Notes under the pieces: generated by a model
The model's database searches: none
What the model was told of the DNA's origin: nothing
The model's input: the letters and a program-made list of their open reading frames with translations, nothing else
Shown: positions 17,088-25,739 of the stretch, piece after piece
Layout of the letters: each line of letters opens with the position of its first letter
Position numbering within the stretch: position 1 is the first letter of the stretch
Source: Nesterenkonia sp.
GTDB taxonomy: Bacteria > Actinomycetota > Actinomycetes > Actinomycetales > Micrococcaceae
Length of the DNA: 64,000 bases
Assembly: GCF_029265375.1 (NCBI RefSeq)
Contig: NZ_JAJUJJ010000007.1
Span: 46,261 to 110,260 of the forward strand
Direction of reading: 5' to 3'
Position numbers and translations under genes: made by a program

Positions 17088-17549
17088 TCAGCCTCCCTCG
17101 GAGCCTTCGCCGAGCTCACGCTCCGGGTGCGGGCCGAACCGGAAATGCCGTCCAGAGACCTCCGTGGGCGTGATCCGCACAAAATGGTCCTTCATTGTGG
17201 GGGTCCACGGCGTCAGCCCCAGCGCTTCGGCCTCGGCAATCTCTGCGCCGGACTCCAGGCGGCGGGCAGTGCCGCGCACAATCACCGACCAGGCCTGGTC
17301 CGAGAGGATTCCGTCCGCCTCGAAGAGCACGTTCTCATTGACCGCCACCTCGGCCAGCTTGGTCCCGGGCGCGGTGCGGAAGACCAGCGTGCGCTCGTCG
17401 GCGACCACATTGACCGGGAAGATGTCGGCCCGTTCGCCCACCACGGCCACCAGGCGACCGTGCTGAATGCGTTCCAGCAGCGTCCAGCACTGCTCCTGGC
17501 TGAGAATGAGGACCGGTTCGTCATGAGGGTGGTCAAACATCAATGCCAT
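17088..17549 (-). CDS. Pyridoxamine 5'-phosphate oxidase-like flavin/F420-binding protein
   Basis: A 153-residue split-barrel protein. The start is set at the Met at 17549 (MALMFDHP), nine residues inside the longest frame, because AGGAG lies ten bases before it. The fold is indicated by CWTLLERIQHGRLVAVVGERADIFPVNVVADERTLVFRT and the later WSVIVRGTARRL, typical of the PNPOx-like superfamily that binds FMN, F420 or haem. Family members often reduce small molecules or protect against oxidative stress. Its promoter holds a 21-bp palindrome shared with the cytochrome c biogenesis operon, which hints at a common regulator. Confidence 0.8.
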   Translation of the reverse strand: MALMFDHPHDEPVLILSQEQCWTLLERIQHGRLVAVVGERADIFPVNVVADERTLVFRTAPGTKLAEVAVNENVLFEADGILSDQAWSVIVRGTARRLESGAEIAEAEALGLTPWTPTMKDHFVRITPTEVSGRHFRFGPHPERELGEGSEGG

Positions 17550-17599
17550 CGCCTTCTCTCCTGTGAGCCAGTTCACCCGGCAGATTCAGTTTACACCGG

Positions 17600-17620
17600 T
17601 TTTCTACAGCGTGTAGAAAA
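17600..17620 (-). promoter_or_regulatory. Palindromic operator candidate, copy 1
   Basis: A perfect inverted repeat with 9-bp arms (TTTTCTACA and complement) and a 3-bp spacer, about 51-71 bases before the PNPOx-like start. Its 17-bp core, read with the gene, is TTCTACACGCTGTAGAA, identical to the palindrome at 30179-30195. Confidence 0.65.
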
Positions 17621-17653
17621 CACTGAGAGGGCCCGGGCTGCTGTCCCTCGAAC

Positions 17654-18763
17654 TCAGGCCACGGTCACACCCAGCACCGAGCCCAGCCCATAGGTGACCA
17701 CGGCAGCGCCGAGGCCGATCCCCAGCTGGCGCAGCGCGCGGGTCAGCGGCGAAGCTCCGGAGAGCAGGCCCACCACGGCGCCGGTGCACAGCAGCGCCAC
17801 ACTGACCAGGCCGGTGGAGGCGGCCACCGCCGTCCAGCCGGAGGCGCCGACCAGATAGGGAAGCACCGGAATCAGCGCGCCGGCTGCGAAGAAGCAGAAG
17901 CTGGCCGCAGCGGCAGTCCAGGCAGAGCCGACCGCCTGATGCTCATCGCGGACCTCCTGCAGATTCAGCGACTTCTCCGGCCGGCAGTCGCAGTCGAAGA
18001 CCCCCAGCCGCTCCAAGGCGCGGTGCTCGGCATCCTCCGGGCTCAGTCCGCGCGCGCGGTAGACCAGAACCAGCTCATTGTGGTCGAAGTCCAGATCGGG
18101 GGCGGCCCGCAGGGTCGCCTGCGTAGGCCGGGTGGCATCGAGCAGCTCGCGCTGACTGCGCACCGAGATGAACTCCCCGGCCGCCATCGACAGTGCCCCT
18201 GCCAGCAGTCCGGCGATCCCGGTGAGCAGCACCACGGAGGCGCCCACACCGGTGCCGCCCATACCCATGATCAGGGCGAAATTGGACACCAGCCCATCAT
18301 TGGCGCCGAAGACTGCCGCCCGGAACCCGCCGGAGAGCTTTTCGCGCCCCCGGGCGGCCAGCGCCCGGACGACCTCCTCATGGATCTCCTCATCGGCGGC
18401 CATGCCGCGGGTGGCATCCAGATCATCCTCATAGGGGGAGTCCCGCTCGGCGCGCTGAGCCAGGGCCAGCACGAACACCGAACCGAAGACCTGCGCCAAC
18501 CAGCCCAGCACCACGCGGTGGGCCGAGGGCGCGGGAAGCCGGTGGGCGTGCTCGCCCAGCAGCCGGCGCCAGTGGTCCTGATGCCGCTTCTCCGCCTCAG
18601 CGAGCCCCAGCAGGATCTGCCGCTCCTCGCCCTGCTTCCGGCGGGCCAGCTGCTCATACAGCCGCGCCTCAGCGATCTCATCGGCCAGGTACTTGCGCCA
18701 GCGCCGAATCTGCCGCGGACTCGGCTCGGACTGCCCATCAGAGTGCTGCGATGACGTGCTCAC
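17654..18763 (-). CDS. VIT1/CCC1-family iron/manganese transporter with ferritin-like domain
   Basis: A 369-residue protein. Residues ~20-140 form a ferritin-like helical domain (EARLYEQLA, EKRHQDHW, DEEIHEEVV) able to bind di-iron; residues ~145-369 are a VIT1/CCC1 membrane domain starting GGFRAAVFGANDGLVSNFALIMGM and containing SMAAGEFISVRSQRE. This matches the membrane-bound ferritin/VIT1 fusion group (MbfA-like) that exports Fe2+ or Mn2+. It is encoded upstream of, and in the same direction as, the PNPOx gene, with 104 nt between. A DtxR/IdeR-type regulator lies 17 kb away; no iron box was found before this gene. Confidence 0.87.
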   Translation of the reverse strand: MSTSSQHSDGQSEPSPRQIRRWRKYLADEIAEARLYEQLARRKQGEERQILLGLAEAEKRHQDHWRRLLGEHAHRLPAPSAHRVVLGWLAQVFGSVFVLALAQRAERDSPYEDDLDATRGMAADEEIHEEVVRALAARGREKLSGGFRAAVFGANDGLVSNFALIMGMGGTGVGASVVLLTGIAGLLAGALSMAAGEFISVRSQRELLDATRPTQATLRAAPDLDFDHNELVLVYRARGLSPEDAEHRALERLGVFDCDCRPEKSLNLQEVRDEHQAVGSAWTAAAASFCFFAAGALIPVLPYLVGASGWTAVAASTGLVSVALLCTGAVVGLLSGASPLTRALRQLGIGLGAAVVTYGLGSVLGVTVA

Positions 18764-18892
18764 ATCTCCATAGTGCCGCCCCGGGCGCCGCGGCGGCAGG
18801 CCATGTGCGGGTATGACGATTCTTCAGCATCCCTAACGCGGCTGAAGAAAGCGCCGGCGCAGTGGAGCGAGCCTCCACCCGGGCGGGCTGCC

Positions 18893-19801
18893 TCAGCGGT
18901 GGGCCGCGAAGCGCGCCACCACCTGCTGGGCGGTGGGGGCATCCACACCGGGGGCAAGGCCCACATAGCCTGGCGCCAGGTGCCGGTCGAAGGCGCCGTC
19001 GTCGCCCTCCCAGCCGCGTCCTTCGGCTGCGCCATAGGGCAGGTAGCGGCCTCCGGCGCGGCGCAGAATCAGCTGCCCGGCGGCCACATCCCACGGGCGG
19101 GTGCCGCATCCGGCGGCGATATCGGCCCACCCGGCAGCTGCATGGCACAGCTCCAGCGCACCGGAGACCAGCCTGCGCACCGTGGAGTAGGTGGTCACCA
19201 GCGTGCCGAAAGCCTCCAGCGCCTCCTGCCCGTGCTGAGCCAGCCGCTCGGCGGAGGGGAAGCTGGTCACCAGGTTCAGCTCCGCCTCCCCGGAGGGGCG
19301 CTTGGGGGCCGGCTGGAGCGGCTTCTCCGGGCCCGAGCCCACCGCCAGCCAGGCGTGGTGATCATCGGCGGAGAAGGTCAGCCGGTTCACCGGGTCGTGG
19401 ACCACCCCGGCGAGGACTTCATCGTCGACGGCGGCCGCCACGGAGACCGAGAACATCGCGAAGCCGTGGGCGAAGTTGGAGGTCCCGTCAATGGGGTCGA
19501 TGATCCACTCCACCCGGCCGCTGCCGTGAGAGCCGCCCTCCTCACCGGTGATCCGCGAATCTGGGACCGCGGCGGTGAGCTCCTCGATGAGTCGGGCCTC
19601 GGTGCGCTGGTCCCAGACGGTGACCAGATCGTGGGAGCTGGATTTGGTGGCGATCTCCATCTGGGCGCGGAACGCCCCGGTGAGCGGAACGCCGGCGGCG
19701 GTGGCCGCCTCCACCGCGATGCGGCGCAGCTCGGCGGGAGAGGGGACGACGGCGGGACGGGACTCTGCAGAATGGAGAGACTGAGAACTCACGTTCACCA
19801 C
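18893..19801 (-). CDS. Inositol-monophosphatase-family phosphatase
   Basis: About 302 residues. The metal/phosphate motifs are GEEGG, WIIDPIDGTSNFAHG and, near the C-terminus, GCGTRPWDVAAGQLILRRAGG. The family removes phosphate from inositol-1-phosphate, histidinol-phosphate, fructose-1,6-bisphosphate or PAP with Mg2+ or Li+-sensitive chemistry; the exact substrate is not clear. GTG at 19801 is preferred: GGAGG lies 14 nt upstream, and the longer frame would overlap the divergent MFS gene. A GTG at 19798 is equally possible. Confidence 0.8.
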   Translation of the reverse strand: MVNVSSQSLHSAESRPAVVPSPAELRRIAVEAATAAGVPLTGAFRAQMEIATKSSSHDLVTVWDQRTEARLIEELTAAVPDSRITGEEGGSHGSGRVEWIIDPIDGTSNFAHGFAMFSVSVAAAVDDEVLAGVVHDPVNRLTFSADDHHAWLAVGSGPEKPLQPAPKRPSGEAELNLVTSFPSAERLAQHGQEALEAFGTLVTTYSTVRRLVSGALELCHAAAGWADIAAGCGTRPWDVAAGQLILRRAGGRYLPYGAAEGRGWEGDDGAFDRHLAPGYVGLAPGVDAPTAQQVVARFAAHR

Positions 19802-19875
19802 TGTAGAGCTGGAAGCCTCCAGCGGCGACGTTGCGGTGGTCGGCTGCTTGCATCCGGGGCGTCGAAGGCCTAAAG

Positions 19876-19894
19876 TAGTTTGCAGATGCAACTA
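19876..19894. promoter_or_regulatory. Palindrome over the MFS start codon
   Basis: TAGTT(T)GCA-GA-TGCAACTA is a near-perfect inverted repeat covering the ATG at 19886. TAAAGT at 19871-19876 is a possible -10. MarR- or TetR-type repressors often bind such TTGC/GCAA palindromes at efflux genes. Confidence 0.45.
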
Positions 19895-21352
19895 AAGTCT
19901 GGGTCTGCTGCTGCGGACGCCTCCCTCCCTGAAGAGATGACCCGCCGAGACCTTGGCTGGGCGATCGCCGGCATCCTAGTGGTGTTCTTCGCAGCCATGG
20001 TGTCGATGAATGTGGTGGTCACCGCGCTGCCGGTGATCGTCGGAGAGCTGCACGGAAGTCAGATTCAGTACTCCTGGGTGGTCACCGCCACTCTGCTGGC
20101 CAATGCCTCCTCCACTCCGGTCTGGGGCAAGTTGGCGGACATGATGAGCAAGAAGGCGCTGTTCCAGACCGCAAATGTGATCTTCTTCCTCTCATCCCTG
20201 GCCGCAGGCTTCGCCCAGAACATGGAGATGCTCATCGCCGCCCGGTTCGTCCAGGGGATCGGTCTGGGCGGGCTGACCGCTCTGGCCATGGCGATCCTGG
20301 CCAGCATCGTCTCCCCGCGGGAGCGCGGCCGCTACTCCGGATACATCGGCGCCTGCTTGGCCACCGCCACTGCCCTGGGGCCGCTGATCGGCGGAGTCAC
20401 CGTGGACACCCTGGGATGGCGGTGGTGCTTCTTTGTGGGGGTGCCGCTGTCCCTGTTCGCGCTGGTGCTGATCTCCTTCACGCTGAAGGTCCCGGTGATC
20501 CGCTCCTCGGGGCGCATCGACTACCTCGGCGCGCTGCTGCTGGTGACCGCCTCCGGCCTGCTGCTGATGTGGTTCTCCTTCGCCGGGACCGAAGAGTCCT
20601 TCGCCTGGGTCTCCTGGCCCTCCGCCGCCCTGGTGCTGACGGCCCTGCTGCTGCTGGCGGTCTTCGTGCTGGTGGAGCGGCGGGTCTCCAATCCGATCAT
20701 CCAGCTGCGCATGCTGCTCAGCCGCACCACCTTCCTCGCGGCACTGTCCTCGGCATCCATCGCGGTGTGCCTGTTCGGCATGCCCGCCTTCCTGGGCCAG
20801 TACTTCCAGATCGGCCGGGGGCTGAGTCCCACCGAGTCAGGGCTGCTCATCCTGCCGCTGGTTCTGGGAAATATGCTCGGAGCCCTGATCAGCGGCCGGC
20901 TCATCACCCGCTACGGCCGCTGGAAGCCCTACATCGTGGCCGGCTCGCTGCTGCAGACGACCGGCATGTTCCTGCTGGCCACCATCGGGGCCGGCACCGA
21001 CTACCTGTTCATCCTCAGCATGCTGTTCATCATCGGTCTGGGCTTCGGCGCGCAGATGCAGAACCTCATGCTCGCGGTGCAGAACACGGTCCAGGTCACC
21101 CGGGTGGGCCAGGCCAGTGCGCTGATCGCCTTCTTCCGCGTCTTCGGCGGCGCAGCCGGAACGTCCATCCTCGGCTCGGTGATGGCCATCCAGGTGGTGG
21201 GAGTCTCTGTGGCTGAAGTCAACGGGTCGGCCCCCTCACCTGCCTACGCAGAGGCCTCCGGAACCATGTTCCTGGTGGCTGCCTGCCTGACCCTGCCGGC
21301 TGTAGCGGCCAACCTGCTGATCAAAGAGGTCCCGCTGCGCACAACTGTGTGA
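19886..21352 (+). CDS. MFS multidrug exporter, DHA2 (14-helix) type
   Basis: A 488-residue proton-driven efflux pump with about 14 hydrophobic segments. Motif A-like GKLADMMSKK and motif C-like ATALGPLIGGVTVD mark the DHA2 drug:H+ antiporters related to EmrB/QacA. ATG 19886 is chosen because the palindrome and -10-like element fit a nearly leaderless transcript; TTG at 19880 and ATG at 19937 are alternatives. No TetR or MarR gene is adjacent. It is convergent with ald. Confidence 0.87.
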   Translation: MQLKSGSAAADASLPEEMTRRDLGWAIAGILVVFFAAMVSMNVVVTALPVIVGELHGSQIQYSWVVTATLLANASSTPVWGKLADMMSKKALFQTANVIFFLSSLAAGFAQNMEMLIAARFVQGIGLGGLTALAMAILASIVSPRERGRYSGYIGACLATATALGPLIGGVTVDTLGWRWCFFVGVPLSLFALVLISFTLKVPVIRSSGRIDYLGALLLVTASGLLLMWFSFAGTEESFAWVSWPSAALVLTALLLLAVFVLVERRVSNPIIQLRMLLSRTTFLAALSSASIAVCLFGMPAFLGQYFQIGRGLSPTESGLLILPLVLGNMLGALISGRLITRYGRWKPYIVAGSLLQTTGMFLLATIGAGTDYLFILSMLFIIGLGFGAQMQNLMLAVQNTVQVTRVGQASALIAFFRVFGGAAGTSILGSVMAIQVVGVSVAEVNGSAPSPAYAEASGTMFLVAACLTLPAVAANLLIKEVPLRTTV

Positions 21353-21356
21353 GGAG

Positions 21357-21406
21357 CCAGCCGGACCGGGGCGCTGCCGGCACAGGGCCGGAGCTCCGAC
21401 GGCTGG
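21357..21406. terminator. Weak hairpin between MFS gene and ald
   Basis: CCAGCCG (21357-21363) pairs with CGGCTGG (21400-21406), enclosing smaller GC-rich hairpins. There is no T-run. It lies between two convergent genes. Confidence 0.35.
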
Positions 21407-21421
21407 TCACCGCCCGAGAAC

Positions 21422-22510
21422 TCAGGCCTCCATACCGTGGGCAGCGGCCACGGCCGCATTGTGCAGCCGGCCGGCTGCGGCATTGAGCCCCTTGGCCAGC
21501 GCCTCGTCGCTGGCCAGCGCCTGCTCGGCTCCCAGATCGGCCAGCCGGCGGACGAAGGGCAGGGTCGCATTGGTCAGCGCGGGAGTGGAGGTGGCAGGCA
21601 CCGCCCCCGGCATATTCGCCACACAGTAGAACACCGCATCATGGACCCGGAACGTCGGGTCGGTGTGCGTGGTGGGGCGGCTGGGCTCGAAGCAGCCGCC
21701 CTGGTCCACCGCGATGTCGACGAAGACTGTGCCGGGCTGGGCCTGGGCGACCATCTCCTCGGTGACCAGCTTCGGCGCAGCCGCACCGGGGACCAGCACC
21801 GCGCCGATGACCAGGTCCGCTGCGGCCACCTGGGAGGCGATCTCGTAGGGCGTGGACGCGCGGGTGCGCAGCCGGCCGGAGTAGCTGGTGTCCAGCTGCC
21901 GCAGCCGCGGCAGAGAGATGTCCAGCACCGTGACCTCAGCTCCCAGGCCCAGGGCCACACGGGCCGCGTTCTCCCCGGCCACTCCGCCTCCGAGGACCAC
22001 CACACGACCGCTGGGAGTGCCGGGCACCCCTGGCAGCAGGATCCCGCGGCCGCCGGCAGGCGCACGCAGATGGTTGGCTCCCTCCAGCGCAGCCAGCCGG
22101 CCGGCCACCTCGCTCATCGGGGTCAGCAGCGGCAGGCTGCCGTCGGAGTGCTGCACCGTCTCATAGGCGATGGCAGTGGTTCCGGCGTCGAGAATCGCCC
22201 GGGTCAGCTCGCGGTCGGCAGCCAAATGCAGATAGGTGAACAGCACCAGGTCCTCGCGCAGGAACTGGTACTCGCTGCTGATCGGCTCCTTGACCTTGAG
22301 CACCATCTCCGCGGCCCACGCCTCCTCCGCGGAGGCGACAAGCTCCGCCCCGGCCTCGGCGTAGAGATGATCAGGGTATCCGGCGGCGACGCCGGCGCCG
22401 GACTGCACCAGCAGCGTGTGCCCGGATCCCACCAGCGCATCGGCGCCGGCAGGTGTGAGCGCCACCCGGTACTCATGGGCCTTGACCTCGGTGGGAACTC
22501 CAATGCGCAT
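21422..22510 (-). CDS. ald: Alanine dehydrogenase
   Basis: A 362-residue NAD-dependent enzyme that interconverts L-alanine and pyruvate plus ammonia. MRIGVPTEVKAHEYRVALTP is the family N-terminus with the pyruvate-binding Arg and Lys; GGGVAGENAARVALGLGA is the NAD-binding glycine motif. The start at 22510 is set by homology; the frame continues upstream through the operator region. It is divergent from an Lrp-type regulator that probably controls it. Confidence 0.93.
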   Translation of the reverse strand: MRIGVPTEVKAHEYRVALTPAGADALVGSGHTLLVQSGAGVAAGYPDHLYAEAGAELVASAEEAWAAEMVLKVKEPISSEYQFLREDLVLFTYLHLAADRELTRAILDAGTTAIAYETVQHSDGSLPLLTPMSEVAGRLAALEGANHLRAPAGGRGILLPGVPGTPSGRVVVLGGGVAGENAARVALGLGAEVTVLDISLPRLRQLDTSYSGRLRTRASTPYEIASQVAAADLVIGAVLVPGAAAPKLVTEEMVAQAQPGTVFVDIAVDQGGCFEPSRPTTHTDPTFRVHDAVFYCVANMPGAVPATSTPALTNATLPFVRRLADLGAEQALASDEALAKGLNAAAGRLHNAAVAAAHGMEA

Positions 22511-22557
22511 AGCGGCCTTTCGAACGATGACGGGACAACTCCTCATGATTCTCCAGC

Positions 22558-22591
22558 AGTATGCGCATAATCGTCGATTGTGCCGCATACT
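22558..22591. promoter_or_regulatory. Inverted repeat between ald and lrp
   Basis: AGTATGCG (22558-22565) and CGCATACT (22584-22591) are perfect arms with an 18-bp spacer that also contains TATGCGCATA overlap and ATAATCG/GATTGTG. The layout fits an Lrp/AldR site serving both divergent promoters. Confidence 0.6.
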
Positions 22592-22642
22592 ATTCGTCAC
22601 AACCCCCTTCTCTTTCAGCAGATCTTCGCAAAGGAGCTGTCT

Positions 22643-23134
22643 ATGCCGGCGGTACCCGATGATTCTTCTGCCGTGCTCGATGACCTCGACCAGGAGATCC
22701 TGCGCCGGCTGAACGAGAACTCCCGGATCGCCAACAGTGATCTGGCCCGGGCGGTGGGACTCTCTGCCAGCGCCTGTCTGGCCCGGGTGCGCTCACTGAA
22801 GCGGCGCGGCGTGATCTCACGGTTCACCGTGGAGCTGAACCCCCGCGCACTGGGCTACACCCTGCAGGCGCTGGTGAGCGTGCGCATCCGCCCGGGAGCG
22901 CGGAACCTGATGGAGCAGATGGCCGCCGAACTGAGGGAGCACCCGGAGGTCTCGCAGCTGTTCATCCTCGGGGGCACTGAGGACTTCCTCATCCACGTGC
23001 AGGTCCGCGACACCGATCACGTGCGCCAGTTCGTGCTGGAGAACCTCTCCGCCAATCCGGCAGTGGCGCTGACCGAGACCAATATCGTCTTCGAGCACCA
23101 CACCGCCCGGGGCGGACTTCCTGACATGTCCTGA
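22643..23134 (+). CDS. Lrp/AsnC-family regulator, probable ald activator
   Basis: A 163-residue regulator: N-terminal helix-turn-helix (LDQEILRRLNENSRIANSDLA, then LSASACLARVRSL) and a C-terminal RAM ligand-binding domain (ALVSVRIRPG, EVSQLFILGGTEDFLIHV). AAAGGAG precedes the ATG. Divergent placement next to ald is the usual arrangement for AldR-type regulators that respond to alanine or other amino acids. Confidence 0.92.
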   Translation: MPAVPDDSSAVLDDLDQEILRRLNENSRIANSDLARAVGLSASACLARVRSLKRRGVISRFTVELNPRALGYTLQALVSVRIRPGARNLMEQMAAELREHPEVSQLFILGGTEDFLIHVQVRDTDHVRQFVLENLSANPAVALTETNIVFEHHTARGGLPDMS

Positions 23135-23158
23135 ACAGTCTCTCTATGATGGACAGCG

Positions 23159-24337
23159 ATGACGACCCCGGACCGCCGCGAGCCCGCGCCTGCTCCCACT
23201 GAGGTCCACCAGGATCTTGACGCCCTGCGAGAGCACTACACCAAGCCGCGCAACCGCGCGACGAAGATAGAGGACCGGTGGCACGAGCTGCGGCTGGGCA
23301 TGGCCCAGCGCCGCGGTCAGCACGTCACCGTGCTCTCCCTGGCCGGCTACGGGTCTCCCACTTGGGTGCGGATCTTCTCCCGCGTGGTGATGGCCCCGGA
23401 CACCGACTTTGAGAACGGGCGCCGGGTGGCCAAAGTGATCGCCGACGGCGTGCGAGGATGGCGCAACTTCGTCTCCGCCCCGGTGCCCTTCGCCCAGGTG
23501 AGCATCGTCGCCGCAGGCCAGCGCTTTGAGGTGGCGGCAGATCGTGGAGGCATCGTAGACACCGTCATCCGGCTGGCCGACGGCGTCCGGCTGGAACCCG
23601 GGTGGCAGGAGATCCGCCTGGAGGCTCCCGGCGCCCAACCGGTCACCGCTGATGTGCACATCATCTCCGACGACGCCACCGACGGGGTGATCTGCGACAT
23701 CGACGACACAGTGGTCGTCACCAAGCTCCCCCGCCCGCTGCTGGCGGCATGGAACTCGTTCGTGCTGGACGAGCATGCCCGCACCCCCACCCCCGGTATG
23801 GCGGTGATGATGGAGCGTCTGCTCAGCCGCTCAGCCGGCGCCCCGGTGCTCTACCTCTCCACCGGCGCCTGGAACGTGGCGCAGACACTCACCCGTTTCC
23901 TGACCCGCAATCTCTATCCCCACGGGCCGCTGCTGCTGACCGACTGGGGGCCCACCGAGGACAGGTGGTTCCGCTCCGGCCAGGGCCACAAGGTTGAGCA
24001 GCTGCACCGGCTGGCCGAGGAGTTCCCGCATATCCGCTGGACGCTGATCGGCGACGACGGCCAACATGACCCGATGATCTATGCGGACTTTGCGCGCAAG
24101 CACCCGGAGTCGGTGCGAGCGGTCATCATCCGGGAGCTGACCTACTCCGAGGCGGTGCTCGCCGGCGGCCGCGCCGAACGGCCCGCGGGCGGACAGCTGC
24201 TGCCGACCAGCCGGGACGGGGACGGCAAGCGCGCCCCGGCAGTGCAGCAGGTGGGGGAGCACCGCATCCCCTGGATCTACGGGCCCGACGGCAAGGACAT
24301 CTCCGAGTCGCTGACCGCCCACGGGCTGCTGGACTGA
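23159..24337 (+). CDS. App1-family (DUF2183) phosphatidate phosphatase-like protein
   Basis: A 392-residue protein with the App1 catalytic domain at ~175-325: DIDDT (Asp180-Thr184) is the HAD-like nucleophile motif, STGAWN the second motif and GDDGQHD the metal-binding motif. Yeast App1 dephosphorylates phosphatidate; the bacterial role is unproven. The N-terminal ~150 residues are beta-rich. No signal peptide or membrane segment. TATGAT at 23145-23150 is eight bases before the ATG, again suggesting a leaderless mRNA. Confidence 0.86.
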   Translation: MTTPDRREPAPAPTEVHQDLDALREHYTKPRNRATKIEDRWHELRLGMAQRRGQHVTVLSLAGYGSPTWVRIFSRVVMAPDTDFENGRRVAKVIADGVRGWRNFVSAPVPFAQVSIVAAGQRFEVAADRGGIVDTVIRLADGVRLEPGWQEIRLEAPGAQPVTADVHIISDDATDGVICDIDDTVVVTKLPRPLLAAWNSFVLDEHARTPTPGMAVMMERLLSRSAGAPVLYLSTGAWNVAQTLTRFLTRNLYPHGPLLLTDWGPTEDRWFRSGQGHKVEQLHRLAEEFPHIRWTLIGDDGQHDPMIYADFARKHPESVRAVIIRELTYSEAVLAGGRAERPAGGQLLPTSRDGDGKRAPAVQQVGEHRIPWIYGPDGKDISESLTAHGLLD

Positions 24338-24386
24338 CCCCCTGCCCGAGTCCAGCCGCACCTCTGAGCACCGGCGGACCGGTGCG

Positions 24387-25598
24387 CTACCCCAGGCCCG
24401 GAAGCAGGCCGCCGGAGGTGATGTAATCCCTGGCCCGCCGAGCCTGCAGGCGCCCGTTGACCTCCACGGCGCGGGCGTAGTGCCCCACCAGCTGGTTGCA
24501 GATCGCCTCCCAGGAGCGGCCCTGCACCTGCTGATGAGCCGCAGCGGAGAATGCGGCGCGCACGTCGTCGTCGCCCACCAGATGCTCCACCGATGAGCGC
24601 AGCCGTTCCAGATCCCCGGGCGCGTAGAGCCACCCGGTGCGGCCGGGGTCCACCAGGTCCACCGGACCGCCGCGGCCCACAGCCACCACCGGCACGGCGG
24701 CCGCCATCGCCTCCTGGATGGTCTGGCAGAAGGTCTCCGCCTCTCCGGGGTGGACGAAGACGTCCAGGCTGGCCACATGCGCCCCCAGGTCCGCACCGGA
24801 GAGGAACCCGGCGAAGTAGGCATTGGGCAGCCGGCGGCGCAGCACCTGCTCGGACGGGCCGCTGCCGATGATCACCAGGCGCGCATTCGGCAGATTGTCC
24901 AGCACCGCCAGGTCCTCCACCTGCTTCTCTGCGGCCAGCCGCCCCACGAATCCGATGAGCCGCTGCCCCTCCGGCGCGATGGTGCTGCGCAGCGCCTGGC
25001 TGCGGCGCTGCGGATTGAACAGGTCCATATCCACCCCGCGCCGCCAGGTCTTCACCCGGGGAATGCCGCGCTGGCGCAGCTGAGCCTTGCAGAAGGAGCT
25101 GGGAACCAGCGTCACTGTGGCGCTGCGGTGGATCCGCTCCACGTGCTGCCACAGCAGCTCAGCGGCCCAGGGAAGGCGGTAGCGCGCCGCATAGGTAGGC
25201 ACCTCGGTCTGATAGATGGCCACAGTAGCCAGGCCCAGCGACTCGGCGGCCTGAATGGCCCGCCAGCCCAGCACAAAGGGGGAGGCGATGTGGACGACGT
25301 CGGGCTGGATCCTCTCCAGCAGGTGCCGGATCCGCATCACGAACCCGGCCGCCACCCGCACTTTCGGATACTCCGGAAGCGGCACCGAGGGCACTCGGAT
25401 CACCGGGTAGCCTTCGCAGACCTCCAGGTGGTCAGACACCGACTCGGAGAACGGATTGGTCTCCAGGAACGAGTCCGAGGGTGCGATGACGGTGACCTGG
25501 TCTCCACGGCGGCGCAGATGCGCCAGCACCTGCAGCACGGAGTTGGTCACGCCGTTCATATGCGGCAGGAACGATTCAGCAACCACCACAACCTTCAC
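24387..25598 (-). CDS. GT4-family glycosyltransferase (GDP-mannose type likely)
   Basis: A 403-residue GT-B enzyme. The N-terminal domain begins MKVVVVAESFLPHMNGVTNSV, where PxxNGV is typical of mannosyl transferases; the C-terminal nucleotide-sugar domain has FVGRLAAEKQVEDL and the EX7E-like HPGEAETFCQTIQEAMA. Its closest recalled relatives are actinobacterial MgtA/PimB'-like mannosyl- or glucuronosyl-lipid transferases that build membrane glycolipids and lipoglycans, acting at the inner membrane face. It is divergent from the DUF6350 gene. Confidence 0.85.
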   Translation of the reverse strand: MKVVVVAESFLPHMNGVTNSVLQVLAHLRRRGDQVTVIAPSDSFLETNPFSESVSDHLEVCEGYPVIRVPSVPLPEYPKVRVAAGFVMRIRHLLERIQPDVVHIASPFVLGWRAIQAAESLGLATVAIYQTEVPTYAARYRLPWAAELLWQHVERIHRSATVTLVPSSFCKAQLRQRGIPRVKTWRRGVDMDLFNPQRRSQALRSTIAPEGQRLIGFVGRLAAEKQVEDLAVLDNLPNARLVIIGSGPSEQVLRRRLPNAYFAGFLSGADLGAHVASLDVFVHPGEAETFCQTIQEAMAAAVPVVAVGRGGPVDLVDPGRTGWLYAPGDLERLRSSVEHLVGDDDVRAAFSAAAHQQVQGRSWEAICNQLVGHYARAVEVNGRLQARRARDYITSGGLLPGLG

Positions 25599-25739
25599 AC
25601 TGACACCATCGGCGCCCCAGGTAGCGGTACCCCGGCGTTCAGGTGGACTTCAGGTGAATAGTCTGTGAACCCTGCCTGCAGGCGCTCGCCGGGCCCGGCT
25701 CCGGGTCATTGCCGGGTTCCGGGCGGCCGCGCTGGCACC

